From Triplophysa rosa (Eukaryota; Chordata; Actinopteri; Cypriniformes; Nemacheilidae), in NCBI RefSeq assembly GCF_024868665.1, contig NC_079898.1:18410403-18474402 (forward strand): a stretch of 64,000 nucleotides of DNA, in the 5' to 3' direction. The position numbers were made by a program, and so were the translations under genes. The notes under the pieces were generated by a model. The model had not been told where the DNA came from and searched no databases. It worked only from the letters and a program-made list of their open reading frames with translations. The stretch's first letter is position 1; each line of letters opens with the position of its first letter. Shown here in pieces: positions 10,133 to 20,608 of this stretch.

Positions 10133-11482
10133 ACACTAGAGCAACTGGCGGCCTGCGGGCCAAATGCGGCCCGCCAATCATCTTCATGGTCCGCCATAAC
10201 ATTTCAAATAAGTGGAGAGACTTTAAAGTCCCAGTGAAATAAAAAATGACAATTCTTATTTTTTCATGAAATATTGCAGCGTTTATAATAAATATCTTAT
10301 CAATGTGGGTCATTTTCTTTTTAAAATTCATGTACCCTCATAATCTTCAGTTAAAATCTGGAAATGCAGTTCCGCCCTGAAATTACTATCTATCTCAAAT
10401 GACATAAATTAGACGGCTTGGCCGGAGCATCTGTTAACTCCTACCCTTCAATTGTTTGTCTGCTGCCAGTTTCATTTCAAAATCAATGCAACAGCAATGC
10501 AACAGTTTTTACACATCCAATCAATTCGCAGTGAAAACCGCAAGCCACGCCCACAAATTTTTTCCTTTGAAATTCCTTTTCACTCGGAAATGTGTCGGAA
10601 TACGGAAGTAAAAACAGTCGCAACTTCCAGTTCACGGGGACTTTAAGAATGGTGTGCTTTAAGAAATGCACGTACTGAGACGCCACATCTTTGAAAGTCC
10701 AAAACCTTTGATTTGATCGGTCTGTCCAAGAAACGTAATGTTATTTACAATGTTATAATCGGCAATCCACAGCCACCTATGCGCACGCGATAGGTCGCAT
10801 TCCAAAACGCGTCTTGTGCACTTGAAAGTAACTGCAGGAAGGGTACTACACCATGTGAACTCTTGTCTCAGATAAGGGAAAACTATGTTGTTTTTATTAC
10901 TGCATTCATTATGTATGATTTAAACAGCTATATTTACGAAAAACAGCTGTTCATCTCCCTCCAGAACTTATGATCTGCCCTTCAAAGTGCGTGGGGAACA
11001 TAAATGCGATTGAGTTCACCCGGAGATGCGTTCAGTTTCTTGCACAGACCAATTGATTCGCTTTATAAGATGCCAGTTTAACGTCACAAGGGCAGGGATT
11101 ACTTTTGTGCTGAATGTATTAGCATTTTTGACTTTTATTCATTTGACTTTCATTAATTCAACCAAATGTCTTCATAAATATCTTCTTGAAAAAAAACAAT
11201 GCCACCCAAATCTTGGAAGTAGCCTACTGGGGGACTGGGGGTGAGTAAATTAACAGTAATTTCATTTTTGGGTAAACTAATGCATTAAGGAATATAAAAT
11301 TAAATATTTAATTAAATATCATGAAAAGGCACAAATACTGGATGCAATATTTGTGTGCATGTTTTGACATATGACCTGTGAGTAACAGCAAAAAAAAAAG
11401 TATAAAATGAACAAAATGCAATAAATAATAGAAATACAAAATAACAGAAGAAATGATGATCTGGTAAAAAACTGGACCCCTG
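10133..11482. mobile_element. Degenerate hAT-type element, copy 1
   Basis: Starts near GCAACTGGCGGCCTGCGGG and ends GGACCCCTG. It is clearly homologous to the element at 13796-14828: shared blocks include AACATTTCAAATAAGTGGAG, the segment around GAGACGCCACATCTTTGAAAG, GCGCACGCGATAGGTCG, and GGATGCAATATTTGTGTGC. The ends are worn and no target duplication can be read. The right end has lost about 60 bases present in copy 2. No transposase frame is seen, so it is non-autonomous. It is interrupted by the MITE at 10227-10642. Confidence 0.7.
10227..10642. mobile_element. TTAA-flanked MITE inside hAT copy 1
   Basis: A 416-base segment bounded by TTAA at 10223-10226 and 10643-10646. Its ends are inverted: AGTCCCAGTGAA on the left and, on the other strand, AGTCCCCGTGAA on the right. 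The related copy at 13796-14828 reads straight through as GAGACTTTAAGAACGG, giving an empty site that shows the insertion and the TTAA duplication. TTAA targets are typical of piggyBac and Kolobok elements; the superfamily is not settled here. No coding frame. Confidence 0.8.
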
Positions 11483-13529
11483 CACTTAAGTAAAAAAATT
11501 TGAGCTGTCTTACATGAAAACAAATACCACTGACATTATATAAAAAATATCTGTGTCTTATTTGTCTTAAGATGCATACCAGTATACAAATATTTAAATG
11601 TCCTAATTTAACTAAGGTCTAGTCCTTTCTTAATCTAAGCAATCTAAGCTCTGTCTGGGAAAGCACCATAGCTTTAAATCCACATAATGCAAATGAAATG
11701 AATTTTGTAGAAGATCATCCTTATGAAAGTGTTAGAATCAGTTAAGATTTAAGTGACAGTGTGCAGTCAGGTTCCTGCAGAGGCTGTTGTGTGTCTGTAT
11801 CATCTGTGTAATTATCACAGTGGAACAGAGTATTTAAGCTATCAAATATTAGAGTTATGTCACTGCTCCCCACCTCATTTACGAAATGCCACAGAGAGAA
11901 AATAACGCATAGCCCTTCTTATGGTGACTGTAATGTTCTTGGATATTGATTGTGTCGGGGATTTTAGCTGGTCTATGACTTAATCAGGCACCGCCTCCAT
12001 CTGAATGAAGCTTGAGCTTAATTACTCCCTCCTGAGGGGCTTGCTTTGTCTCTTTTTATTAAAACTCCAAAGTCATTGGAATAAAAATGTCAATAGATCT
12101 TCTAGTACATTGTGCTTTTAGAAGAAATTGAACTATGATTAATTCCTAGCAACTGCCTTTTTAATCTTATTTTAATTCAATTGTAAGACTTTTTTAAAAT
12201 ACTGATTCACTGGGTCTGATTTTCAGTGGTTCTAAACTAAGAACCATTGTTAAAATCTAAAAAAAATCCTGGGTTGTATTATTGTTGGGTAAAATATGAA
12301 CAAAACCATGTTTTTACCCAACCATGAGTTGAAACAACCTAGCATTTAGGGTTGAAATCATTCATTTTGAGTAGTTATATTGACAGAAATTTACATTACA
12401 GTTTACTGATACTGGTTTACTAATAGTGTGATGCTGGGGGAAGTCAACAGGCTATTATATGTAAATAATCTTGTTCATTAAATAGTCCAATTTTTATGCC
12501 GGGTCTTTTTTAGAATGCCACAATGCTGGTCCTCCCCATATCCAATGGTATAATTATAAAACCAATTAACTGAGAATAATTTGCCGTGATGGCAGAGCCA
12601 ATAAACATACAAACTGAGCAAGTGATTTAACGGAAGGATGTCTTTGCATTGCTTTGTTGCCTCGTGAGTGGCCCAAATGAATTTAACAAGAGCCCCCTCA
12701 AGAGATGGTACATATACCAGAGATATGAGAGAGCATTTGCTTTGATTTCCCCTGATTCTCAACTCCAACTCTGAGATGCACTGACCATACCAGTAGCCTC
12801 CACAGAAGAGAGAGACTGGACTCAGAAGCTCTTATGTGTGCAGGATCTGGGCTGTTAACTAACAACTGGGGTCTGTGGACACCCGTGGAGCTCCATCAGA
12901 GCGCTAATAATATGTTAATATGTTATGTTAATGTGTTTTAATTGAATTGAAAATGTTTCTATAATATTCCAAAATTGGGTAGAGAATAAACAAAATCTGG
13001 GTAGAAAAATATAGTTTTATTAACTTAATACACAGTTAATATTTTCTAGATATTATTTGAATAATTTATTTTATATTAAAATCAACATGTTCTCTTTATA
13101 TAAAATGTTCTCAGAATATACAGTAAATTAATTTTTATACATGAAAAATATACAGCTGCCTTGACTATATTTTGGGAAGGGGTCCCTTGAAGGGGATCAT
13201 GCTATGGAGGGAAAGTTCGCTCAAAAATATATGATTACATGATTCGGCAGACATCGTTAGTCTGAATCTAGTTTTATGGACTCAATGCAGCCGGAAAACA
13301 AGTTTCACTCGCAAAATAGACTAAAACTAAGTAAAATAGCAGTTCACCATTTCAATAAGCTATCACTTATTTATCAGCATGAGAAATACGTGTGAGCATG
13401 TGAACAGACTAAAATGCATGTGTCTCGTGAGACTTGAGAGCCCCGTAACATGTATAGAGTTTAGCGGGCTGTGCGTTAGTAATAATGGTCCGTGGGGAAA
13501 CGCAGTGCTCCGTGTGTACTGTAGTTAAA
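11483..13529. other. Intergenic region, no gene seen
   Basis: AT-rich. The only structure I can point to is a short fold-back repeat at about 12262-12345 (CCTGGGTTG ... ACCCAACCATGAG ... CAACCTAG), probably a small MITE. No splice-flanked conserved coding exon was recognised. Confidence 0.4.
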
Positions 13530-13622
13530 TGGATTAAACGAGGCTTCGAGGCATTAAAAATTGCCTCGATGATTTTTTTGCATTCGAATTACTCAAGTTA
13601 ATCGAGGAATCGTTTCAGCCCT
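13530..13622. mobile_element. hAT terminal fragment
   Basis: Contains GCCTCGATGATTTTTTTGC and ends ATCGAGGAATCGTTTCAGCCCTA. CAGCCCTA, preceded by a GAGGAATCGTTT-type subterminal sequence, is a hAT 3' end. The matching 5' end is not visible, so this is a truncated copy. Confidence 0.5.
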
Positions 13623-13644
13623 ACAAAAAACCTCAACATTTCTC

Positions 13645-13771
13645 AAAATATCTTCTTTTGTGCTTCAAAGAAGAAATTGTCATATACAGTCAGTACAGGT
13701 TTTAAATGACACTAGAAAAAATAAACGATGACCAAATTTTTATTTTGGGGGATGAACTACCCCTTTAAGAT
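13645..13771. repeat. Half copy of the fold-back MITE
   Basis: AAAATATCTTCTTTTGTGCT through TTTTGGGGGATGAACTACCCC and TTTAA is the right half of the fold-back MITE found in full elsewhere in the window (for example 43463-43764). Confidence 0.7.
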
Positions 13772-13795
13772 ATGGTTGATGCAATGCCTGTACAG

Positions 13796-14828
13796 CAGGG
13801 CTAGTCAACTGGCGGCCCGCCAATCATCTTTTCCTGGCCCGTCTTAACATTTCAAATAAGTGGAGAGACTTTAAGAACGGTGTGCTTTAAATGCTCGTCC
13901 TCCTGAGACGCCACATCTTTAAAAGCCCAAAACGCTGCTACATTCAAAACGAAAGTAATTCCCGCGGCTCATAATGATTTACGTCTTATAAAGCGATTTG
14001 ATGGGTCAGTCCAAGAAACTTAATGTTATTTACAACGTTATAATCAGCAATGCATCGCACAGCCACAGGCAATCGGTTTGCGCACGCGATAGGTCGGGTT
14101 CTAAAACGCGTTTTGTGCCCTTGAAAGTAGGCTAACTGTAGGAAGGGTACACCACGTGAATGGTTGTCTCAGATAAGGGGAAAACGGTGTTGTTTTTATT
14201 ACTGCATTCATTATGTATAATGGCTATATTTCCGAAAAACAGCTGTTCATCTCCCCCAGAACTCGCACTATACAAAGGATCTGCCCTATAAAGTGCGTGG
14301 GGCACATGAATGCGATTGGAATTCACCCGAAGATGTGACAATAGAGTTCAGTTTCTTGCACAGATCAATTGACTCGCTTTATAAGACGCTAATTTAACGC
14401 CACAAGGGGCAGGGATTACTTTTGTGGTGAATGTATTTGCGTTTTTTACTTTTTTTGATTTAACTTTAATTAATTCAACCAAATATCTTCTTGAAAAAAC
14501 AATGCCACCCACATCTCGATGTACTGGAGGACTGTGGGTGAGTAAATTAGTAGCAATTTTTGGGTAAAGTAACGCATTAAGGAATATAAAATACAATTAA
14601 AAAGACAATATCCCTTTTAATTTAATATCATGAAAAGGCACAAAAACTGGATGCAATATTTGTGTGCATGTTTTAATCATGGCCTATAAGTAACATCAAC
14701 AAAAACAGTATAAAAGGAACAAAATGCAATAAATAACAGAAGAAATGAGAATATGGTAAAAAACTGGCCCGCATCCTATTTATACTTTTGGAATCTGGCC
14801 CTCAAAGAAAAGTAGTTGAAGACCCCTG
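13796..14828. mobile_element. Non-autonomous hAT element, copy 2, with exact 8-bp duplication
   Basis: Begins CAGGGCTAGTCAACTGGCGG and ends GTAGTTGAAGACCCCTG, so the terminal bases are inverted (CAGGG/CAGGGGTCTTCAACT). It is flanked on both sides by CTGTACAG (13788-13795 and 14829-14836), an exact and palindromic 8-bp target-site duplication, as expected for hAT. About 1.03 kb, with no transposase frame. It shares most of its body with 10133-11482. Confidence 0.85.
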
Positions 14829-15666
14829 CTGTACAGTATTACTGTGCCGTCTCTCCTGCTGACTGGTGTATTACATTAACAAGCCACTTACTGATTGACT
14901 GAGAGCTTCTCTCCATGAGCTCTTTTAATCTATGCTGATATGAAATGCATGATTTCGCTGCAGGTGTCAGATCTGCGGGTGGCCAATGTCTTAAACTGTA
15001 ATTGAATAAGTGAAAGGATCAGTGCATCTTATGTTATCTACAGTACATATCAGTGTAACTCTGAAGGTGAAATACATGATAACCTGTTATCCACTTTGTG
15101 CATGCACACACAGAGACTAGGGCTGTGCAAAAATATCGATACATGTAACTATCGCAATAATTTTTTTTTCGATAGCGTATCGATAGTGAAACCTCTACTA
15201 TCGATATTTTTTTTAAATCATGTCATATACATACGGCCAAAAGTAAGTGGAAGCGAGCATGGTGAAAAATATAAGAACGCTTGGAGCTCTCAGAGCTGAT
15301 GTGTGGGTGCGCTTTGGTTTTCAAAATAAGTCATGGAGTAATGAGTTATATAAAATAATGCTGTTTGTAGGCTTCGCAAGTCATGACACAAGTCACTTGG
15401 CTACTGCAGTGCATTAGACAAAAAGTTTATTAAGAAAAGTAACAATGACATTTATTGTGCTTTCACGGATGTGACACCAGCACATTTACAGCACGGATGA
15501 ACCAGAGGTTTTATACTGCCCATGTTGATTGTTTTAACTGTAATGTCAATGTCAATGTCAGTTTTATTTATATAGCACTAATTAAATTCAACCTAGGTTG
15601 ACCAATGTGCTGCACAATTTTACACATGATTAAAATACATACACAAAACAGATACAAACACAAAAA

Positions 15667-17286
15667 TTAGTTACAGAAAGCCAGGTCAGAGAAATATGTT
15701 TTCAGCAGAGACTTAAAGGTGGAAAGTGATGGGGCTGTTCTTACAGAAAGGGGCAATGCATTCCAAAGTCTGGGGGTAGCAACAGTAAAGGCACGATCAC
15801 CCCTAGACCTTAGCCTAGACTTTGGGATACATAATAAACGCTGGTTGGAAGACCGAAGAGGAACTATGGGACTATATTCAGTTAAAAGGTCAGATAAATA
15901 AGAGGGAGCCAGACCATGTAATGCTTTGAAGGTTAGTAACAAAATTTTAAAATCGATTCTATAGCGAACAGGCAACCAGTGTAGAGAGCGTAGAATTGGA
16001 GTGATGTGCTTACATTTTTTTGTACTTGTTAGTAGTCTTGCTGCTGAGTTTTGAACTAATTGTAGGCGGGATATGGCTGAGTGGCCAATCCCGTAATACA
16101 AGGAGTTGAAGTAGTCCAATCGAGATGTTATAAAAGCATGGATGACCTTCTCGAAATTTTTACTAGATAAAATAGGCTTGGCTTTAGCCAGTCGTCTAAG
16201 CTGGAAAAAGCAGGACTTTATCAGCATATTAATCTGTTTATCAAATTTAAGACCTTCATCAAAAATAAAACCTAAATTTTTAACATAGGGTTTTTTCCAG
16301 GAGGTCCAATCCCCTAGGTTAATATTTGGAGTAGTTGAGTTCGGTGGACCAAACACTATAGTTTCGGTTTTATCCTCACTTAGATTTAAAAAGTTTAAAG
16401 ATAACCAGGTTTTAACATCAGACAGGCACGACGCAAGTGTATTCAAGTCGATTGAGGTTTGCTTTAGGGGTAGATAAATTTGGGTGTCGTCAGCATAACA
16501 GTGGAACGACAGACCATATTTCCTAAAGATGGAGCCCAAGGGAAGCAAATATAAGGAGAAGAGGATGGGGGCCAAAATGGATCCCTGGGGAACGCCGCAA
16601 GATAGGGGAGCCACTTCAGAGGCAGAGTCACCTATCTTAACTTTAAAACAACGATTTGTAAAATATGATTTAAACCAGTCTAATGCACACCCCGTTATCC
16701 CTACACAGTGCTCCAACCGTGACAGCAAAATTGTGTGGTCGACAGTGTCGAAGGCGGCCGTCAGGTCAAGTAGCACTAATATAGAGAGATTACCAGAATC
16801 ACCATTTAATAACACGTCATTTAAAACCTTTAAGAGAGCAGTTTCAGTGGAATGATATTTTCTAAAACCTGATTGAAAAACCTCAAAAATTGTATTATCA
16901 TCCAGAAACGTTTGAAGCTGCCGAAAGACTACTTTTTCTAAGATCTTAGACGTAAAAGACAAATTAGAAATAGGTCTAAAATTTGACATAACAGTGGGAT
17001 CCAGGTTTGCCCTCTTCAACAGAGGTTTAACTGTGGCAAGTTTTAATGCATCAGGCACAACACCGGTAGCCAAACAGCGATTTATAAAAATTACCAGATA
17101 AGGACCCACGACATCAAAAACATCTTTTAAAAAATGAGGTGGAATGGCATCAATACAAGAGCCAGACGGCTTTAACTGCCAAACTATCTCATGAAGAAGT
17201 GACAGGGAGATTGGTTCAAATTTGGAAAACTCCACAGTAAAGATAGGGCAAACAGATGGGTCCCAACCAGTTTGAGGGATGGCCAA
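15667..17286 (-). CDS. L2 reverse transcriptase (3' part of the polyprotein)
   Basis: 539 codons open from an internal Met to the stop. RT palm motifs in order: DLTAAFDTVDH (first catalytic Asp), GVPQGSILAPILFSLYL, then CYADDTQIYLPL with the catalytic Asp pair. The C-terminal region with LQLVQNSAARLL and LHWLPVRYRIDFKIL is the standard tail of L2/CR1-clade proteins. The frame is complete and no residue I would call essential is missing. The listed start is only the first Met after the frameshift; the natural protein would continue upstream into the endonuclease. Confidence 0.9.
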   Translation of the reverse strand: MAIPQTGWDPSVCPIFTVEFSKFEPISLSLLHEIVWQLKPSGSCIDAIPPHFLKDVFDVVGPYLVIFINRCLATGVVPDALKLATVKPLLKRANLDPTVMSNFRPISNLSFTSKILEKVVFRQLQTFLDDNTIFEVFQSGFRKYHSTETALLKVLNDVLLNGDSGNLSILVLLDLTAAFDTVDHTILLSRLEHCVGITGCALDWFKSYFTNRCFKVKIGDSASEVAPLSCGVPQGSILAPILFSLYLLPLGSIFRKYGLSFHCYADDTQIYLPLKQTSIDLNTLASCLSDVKTWLSLNFLNLSEDKTETIVFGPPNSTTPNINLGDWTSWKKPYVKNLGFIFDEGLKFDKQINMLIKSCFFQLRRLAKAKPILSSKNFEKVIHAFITSRLDYFNSLYYGIGHSAISRLQLVQNSAARLLTSTKKCKHITPILRSLHWLPVRYRIDFKILLLTFKALHGLAPSYLSDLLTEYSPIVPLRSSNQRLLCIPKSRLRSRGDRAFTVATPRLWNALPLSVRTAPSLSTFKSLLKTYFSDLAFCN

Positions 17287-17306
17287 TCTAATGGCCCTAA
17301 TCTTAC

Positions 17307-18671
17307 TTATGAAGAATCCAAGGAAATCATCACATCAGATGCAATAAGAGGCTCAGAGACAGTTGGGTTCACAATTGAATTAAAAATAGTAAATAATGTT
17401 CTGGGTCTATGCAAGTTCTTATCAATGATCTCAGTTAAAAATTTGGATTTAGCTGCTTTAACAGCCTTCTGGAAATGAAACAGAGAGTCTCTTAAGAGTT
17501 CAAATGAGATCTGGAGACGATCCTTCTTCCACTTTCGTTCTGCTCTTCTACAAACCTGCCTAAGCGAGTGGATATGATCGTCAATCCAGGGCTCTGACTT
17601 AGGTTTCAGGCTTAACGATTTTTCTGAAGCGACAAAATCCAAGACAAGACAAAATCCAAGTTTACCCAGAAGCTCCTCTGCACCAAGATCACTGGAACTG
17701 AAATCCATTCGTTCCATAGCTTTAGAGAAGGCAAGAGAAAAGTCAGAACTTGTGGTAGAAATGATTACACGAGATTTACGGGAGAGTTTTTTTACTTTGG
17801 GAACATTAAACTCCCCAGGCACAGAAAACATTATAGATTTATGGTCAGAAAACCCATTTTCAGAGAGCTCAAGATCAAACAGAGAAAACCCATGCGTCAG
17901 TACAAGATCAAGAGTATGGCCTTGCTGATGAGTGGGGACATTTATATGTTGCTCTAGGTCATGCACATTTAAAAGAGTGGCAAATTCTTTGGCAAAAGAG
18001 TCCCCCGTGCAGCAGACATGAACATTAAAATCACCCAGAATCAGCAGTTTATCATATTTTGGTGCAAATTCACCCAGGAAGTCTGCAAACTCCCTGAGGA
18101 AATTAGAGTTTTGTTTAGGGGGGCGATACACCAGAGCAACTAAAAGTGGGGAGTACAGGACTAGTGAGAAGACCTGCAGCTCAAAACTCAGATAGTCATC
18201 AGTTGCTATAGTCCTACATGGAATTGAGTCTTTGAAAATCGTCACCAGGCCACCTCCTCGGCCCACTCTCTGGGGTGTGTTTAAAAATAGACAGTTTAAA
18301 GGTAAGAGCTCAGAGAAGGGGCTAAGATCTCCATTTGTAATCCATGACTCAGTGATAAAAAATAAATCCAAGTCTCGGGAAGTGAAAAAATTGTTTAAAA
18401 TCACCATCTTATTTACTACCGACCTCGCATTCAGCAGTGCCAGACACGTCAGACACGACCTCAGAAATCCCTGTCTGGGGAAGAGCCCGAAGATGCCTTC
18501 CACACACTCCTCCGCGATGTAACACAGGCAAGCCGTACGTAGGAGCCGGAAGAGAAGCAGACGGAGACAACAAAACATTCCAATTTCCAACTGGATCCAT
18601 AGAGGGCCAGCGGATGAAGAGACCATCGCCCAGATCCTTTCTGTAGAGCCGCAGGAGAGACCGTGCTCCAC
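17307..18671 (-). CDS. L2 apurinic-like endonuclease domain (5' part of the polyprotein)
   Basis: The exonuclease-endonuclease-phosphatase fold is read from LALLNARSVVNK onward. All core motifs are there: the Asn in LLNARS, Glu in FITESWI, the Asp/Asn pair in LILGDFNVH, LDLVLTHG, and the terminal SDHKSI. This enzyme nicks target DNA to prime reverse transcription. The frame ends at 17307, just past the point where it should pass into the RT frame; the continuation CDDFLGFFISKIRAIR is readable one frame over, so a one-base indel near 17330 splits one original polyprotein. The first 80 or so residues upstream of the domain are not conserved to my eye and the true start is unknown. Confidence 0.8.
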   Translation of the reverse strand: MEHGLSCGSTERIWAMVSSSAGPLWIQLEIGMFCCLRLLLFRLLRTACLCYIAEECVEGIFGLFPRQGFLRSCLTCLALLNARSVVNKMVILNNFFTSRDLDLFFITESWITNGDLSPFSELLPLNCLFLNTPQRVGRGGGLVTIFKDSIPCRTIATDDYLSFELQVFSLVLYSPLLVALVYRPPKQNSNFLREFADFLGEFAPKYDKLLILGDFNVHVCCTGDSFAKEFATLLNVHDLEQHINVPTHQQGHTLDLVLTHGFSLFDLELSENGFSDHKSIMFSVPGEFNVPKVKKLSRKSRVIISTTSSDFSLAFSKAMERMDFSSSDLGAEELLGKLGFCLVLDFVASEKSLSLKPKSEPWIDDHIHSLRQVCRRAERKWKKDRLQISFELLRDSLFHFQKAVKAAKSKFLTEIIDKNLHRPRTLFTIFNSIVNPTVSEPLIASDVMISLDSS

Positions 18672-19082
18672 GTTGTTGGGCCAGATAGAGCTTCAGTTTG
18701 ACGGCGAAACCTCCGCCGGTAATGCACCACAACAGCCAAGTGACTTGCGTGAGCCACCTTATTCCCCTGTGCTACCCACTTGAGGGGCGCAATCCACAGT
18801 TTGAGAACCCAAACCTCTGATCTAAAGGTCCATGCATCGCACATCATGGCCACTCTGCAGAGCTAAGGGATGTTTTTACACTTATCCTTACAGAAAACCC
18901 CCGCTGGTGCACAGCATGTTGTATTTTTAGCTCTACTTTTTACATTTTCTAGTTAAAGTATTGCAATATATCGCAAATGTGTATCGTATCGAAAAACATA
19001 GCAATATATTGTATCGTGACCCATCTATCGTCATATGTATCGTATCGGGAGGCACTTGCCAATACACAGCCCTAACAGAGAC

Positions 19083-19449
19083 ACGCATACTATCTGTTTA
19101 CACACATGTCCTGTGCACTGGAATCTATACATAAATACGAATGTCATCCATAATATAAGCTTCCAGACTATTAATAACACACATACAAAGCTATGTAGAT
19201 AGCAATAAAATGTATTTCATATTTGCACATGCATATTTTAGTTTGCAAATGGTTTGTTCCATTGGAGCGGATGTTGGCACTTTCTGTGTTGTAGCCACAT
19301 GGAGTCAGTGTAGAGTCCTGATAGCATGAATGAATGAGGCATATCGTTATTTGACAATGAATTGAGTTTCTCTGGCAATTTACTGGCATAATCAACTGCT
19401 AAAATTCATAAGGTCTAAGGCCATGTTATAGCATAAATAGCATAGCACC
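19083..19449. other. Short intergenic stretch, no gene seen
   Basis: Unique-looking AT-rich sequence between the hAT duplication and the truncated L2; nothing recognised. Confidence 0.4.
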
Positions 19450-20018
19450 GTAACAACCTCACTATTTCTGGTTGGTCTTGTTTTGTGGTCGATGTCGGAC
19501 AACAGAGGAATAAAGTTAATTATGCCATTACTATTTTTCCCTGGTTGTTGTCTGTTGTTGATCACGGAATGGGACCGGGTTGGACCTGCACAGTTTTGGC
19601 AGGTGGGGCTTCCTGGGTCGCGGCTCATGGGCTCTCCCTGTTCTTCGTGGACGTTGCTCGGTGGCTTTGGTCGGGGTCACTGAGTGCAGCTATGACACGT
19701 CAGAGGAGATCTGGCCCTCCCGGCTGAGCCTGGTTTCTCCCAAGGTTTTTTTCCTCCATTATTCATCATTGGAGTTTTGGTTCCTCGCCACAGCAGTGCA
19801 GTGTTGGCTTGCTCACCGGGAGACTGCATTTATTTATTTATTCATTTATTAATTAGATATTATTTATTATAATGATCTTGCTTGGTCTATAAACACCATG
19901 CACTGTGCTGTGTTTTACCTTTCTGTGTTTTTCTTATTTGCTCCTGTAAAGCTGCTTTGGAACAATGCACATTGTGAAAAGCGCTATATAAATAAAATTG
20001 AATTGAAATTGAATTGAA
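19450..20018 (+). mobile_element. 5'-truncated LINE-2 (3' UTR only)
   Basis: Contains the teleost L2 3' UTR landmarks: GAGCCTGGTTTCTCCCAAGG, GGAGTTTTGGTTCCTCGCC, then GTAAAGCTGCTTTGGAAC and AGCGCTATATAAATAAAATT, ending in ATTGAATTGA units at 19996-20018. Orientation is plus. The left limit is approximate. No coding sequence remains. Its tail matches that of the L2 at 15540-18900, so both belong to the same broad family. Confidence 0.75.
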
Positions 20019-20251
20019 CTATTTCTGCAGTATGTATTGTATGGCACAGTATGAGTTATTTGATCTGAGTGTTGCATGTCGCATACATTTTTATACAAAA
20101 TGTAATTTTGAATTTGATATGAAATACAGTTCTGCTTCTTTTTCTGTTCTGATCAGTTGGAGACAAACGCATAAATTCACATAAACAAAATAAACATACA
20201 TAACCATTAGCTATACAAACTTAAACATGATAAACATCATTTAACACGATC

Positions 20252-20608
20252 TTGTCATGTTAAACCTGTATGGCTGTCGTTCTTCTGCAGAATACAAAAA
20301 AAGATATTTAGAAGAATGTTGGTAACTGAACAATGGCGGTACCCAATGACTTCTATTGTACGGACATGATAGATCTGATCCAAATGACATCATACTGCCG
20401 ACAACGCCATATGATAGATCTGATAGATCATTTGGATCTGATCAGATCTATCAGACACAAGTAAATGGGTACCGCTGTTGTTCGATAACCAACATTCTTC
20501 AAAATATCTTATTTTGTGTTCTGCAGAAGAAAAAAATCATACAGCTTTGAAATGACAGTGCGAGTAAATGATGACAGAATTTTCCGTTTTGGCTGAACTA
20601 TCCCTTTA
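20252..20608. repeat. Fold-back MITE with an internal GATC-rich hairpin
   Basis: The right end reads TCCGTTTTGGCTGAACTATC plus CCTTTAA; the halves are inverted (GAAGAATGTTGGTAACTGAA on one side, AACCAACATTCTTCAAAATA on the other). In its centre are inverted segments 20368-20387 and 20428-20452, GATAGATCTGATCCAAATGA and its near complement, with a 5-base expansion in the second arm. Confidence 0.75.

Larger units (their letters stand above)
15540..18900 (-). mobile_element. LINE-2 (L2) retrotransposon, nearly complete
   Basis: Non-LTR element on the minus strand with endonuclease then reverse transcriptase, followed by the 3' tail AGTGCTATATAAATAAAAC and short tandem TGACAT units at 15540-15558, the usual L2 terminus. 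The 5' limit is vague, about 18850-18900, just inside the hAT sequence. I see one lesion, a frameshift near 17330 between the two catalytic regions. No separate ORF1 is recognised. Confidence 0.85.
15118..19074. mobile_element. hAT element carrying a nested LINE-2
   Basis: Inverted ends TAGGGCTGTG (15118) and CACAGCCCTA (ending 19074), flanked by exact 8-bp repeats ACAGAGAC at 15110-15117 and 19075-19082. Subterminal DNA is full of ATCGATA/CGTATCG words on both sides (15135-15210 and 18960-19050). The hAT's own sequence is only about 0.6 kb (15118-15539 and about 18900-19074); the rest is the LINE-2 inserted in it. No hAT transposase is present. Confidence 0.85.

Noticed and set aside
13796..14828. 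hAT transposase gene
   Set aside because: The short frames at 14132-14341 and 14348-14596 show no transposase motif; the element is non-autonomous.
18232..18853. Several overlapping ORFs on both strands in the 5' part of the LINE-2
   Set aside because: They are frame shadows of the retrotransposon; none shows a recognisable ORF1 or host domain.
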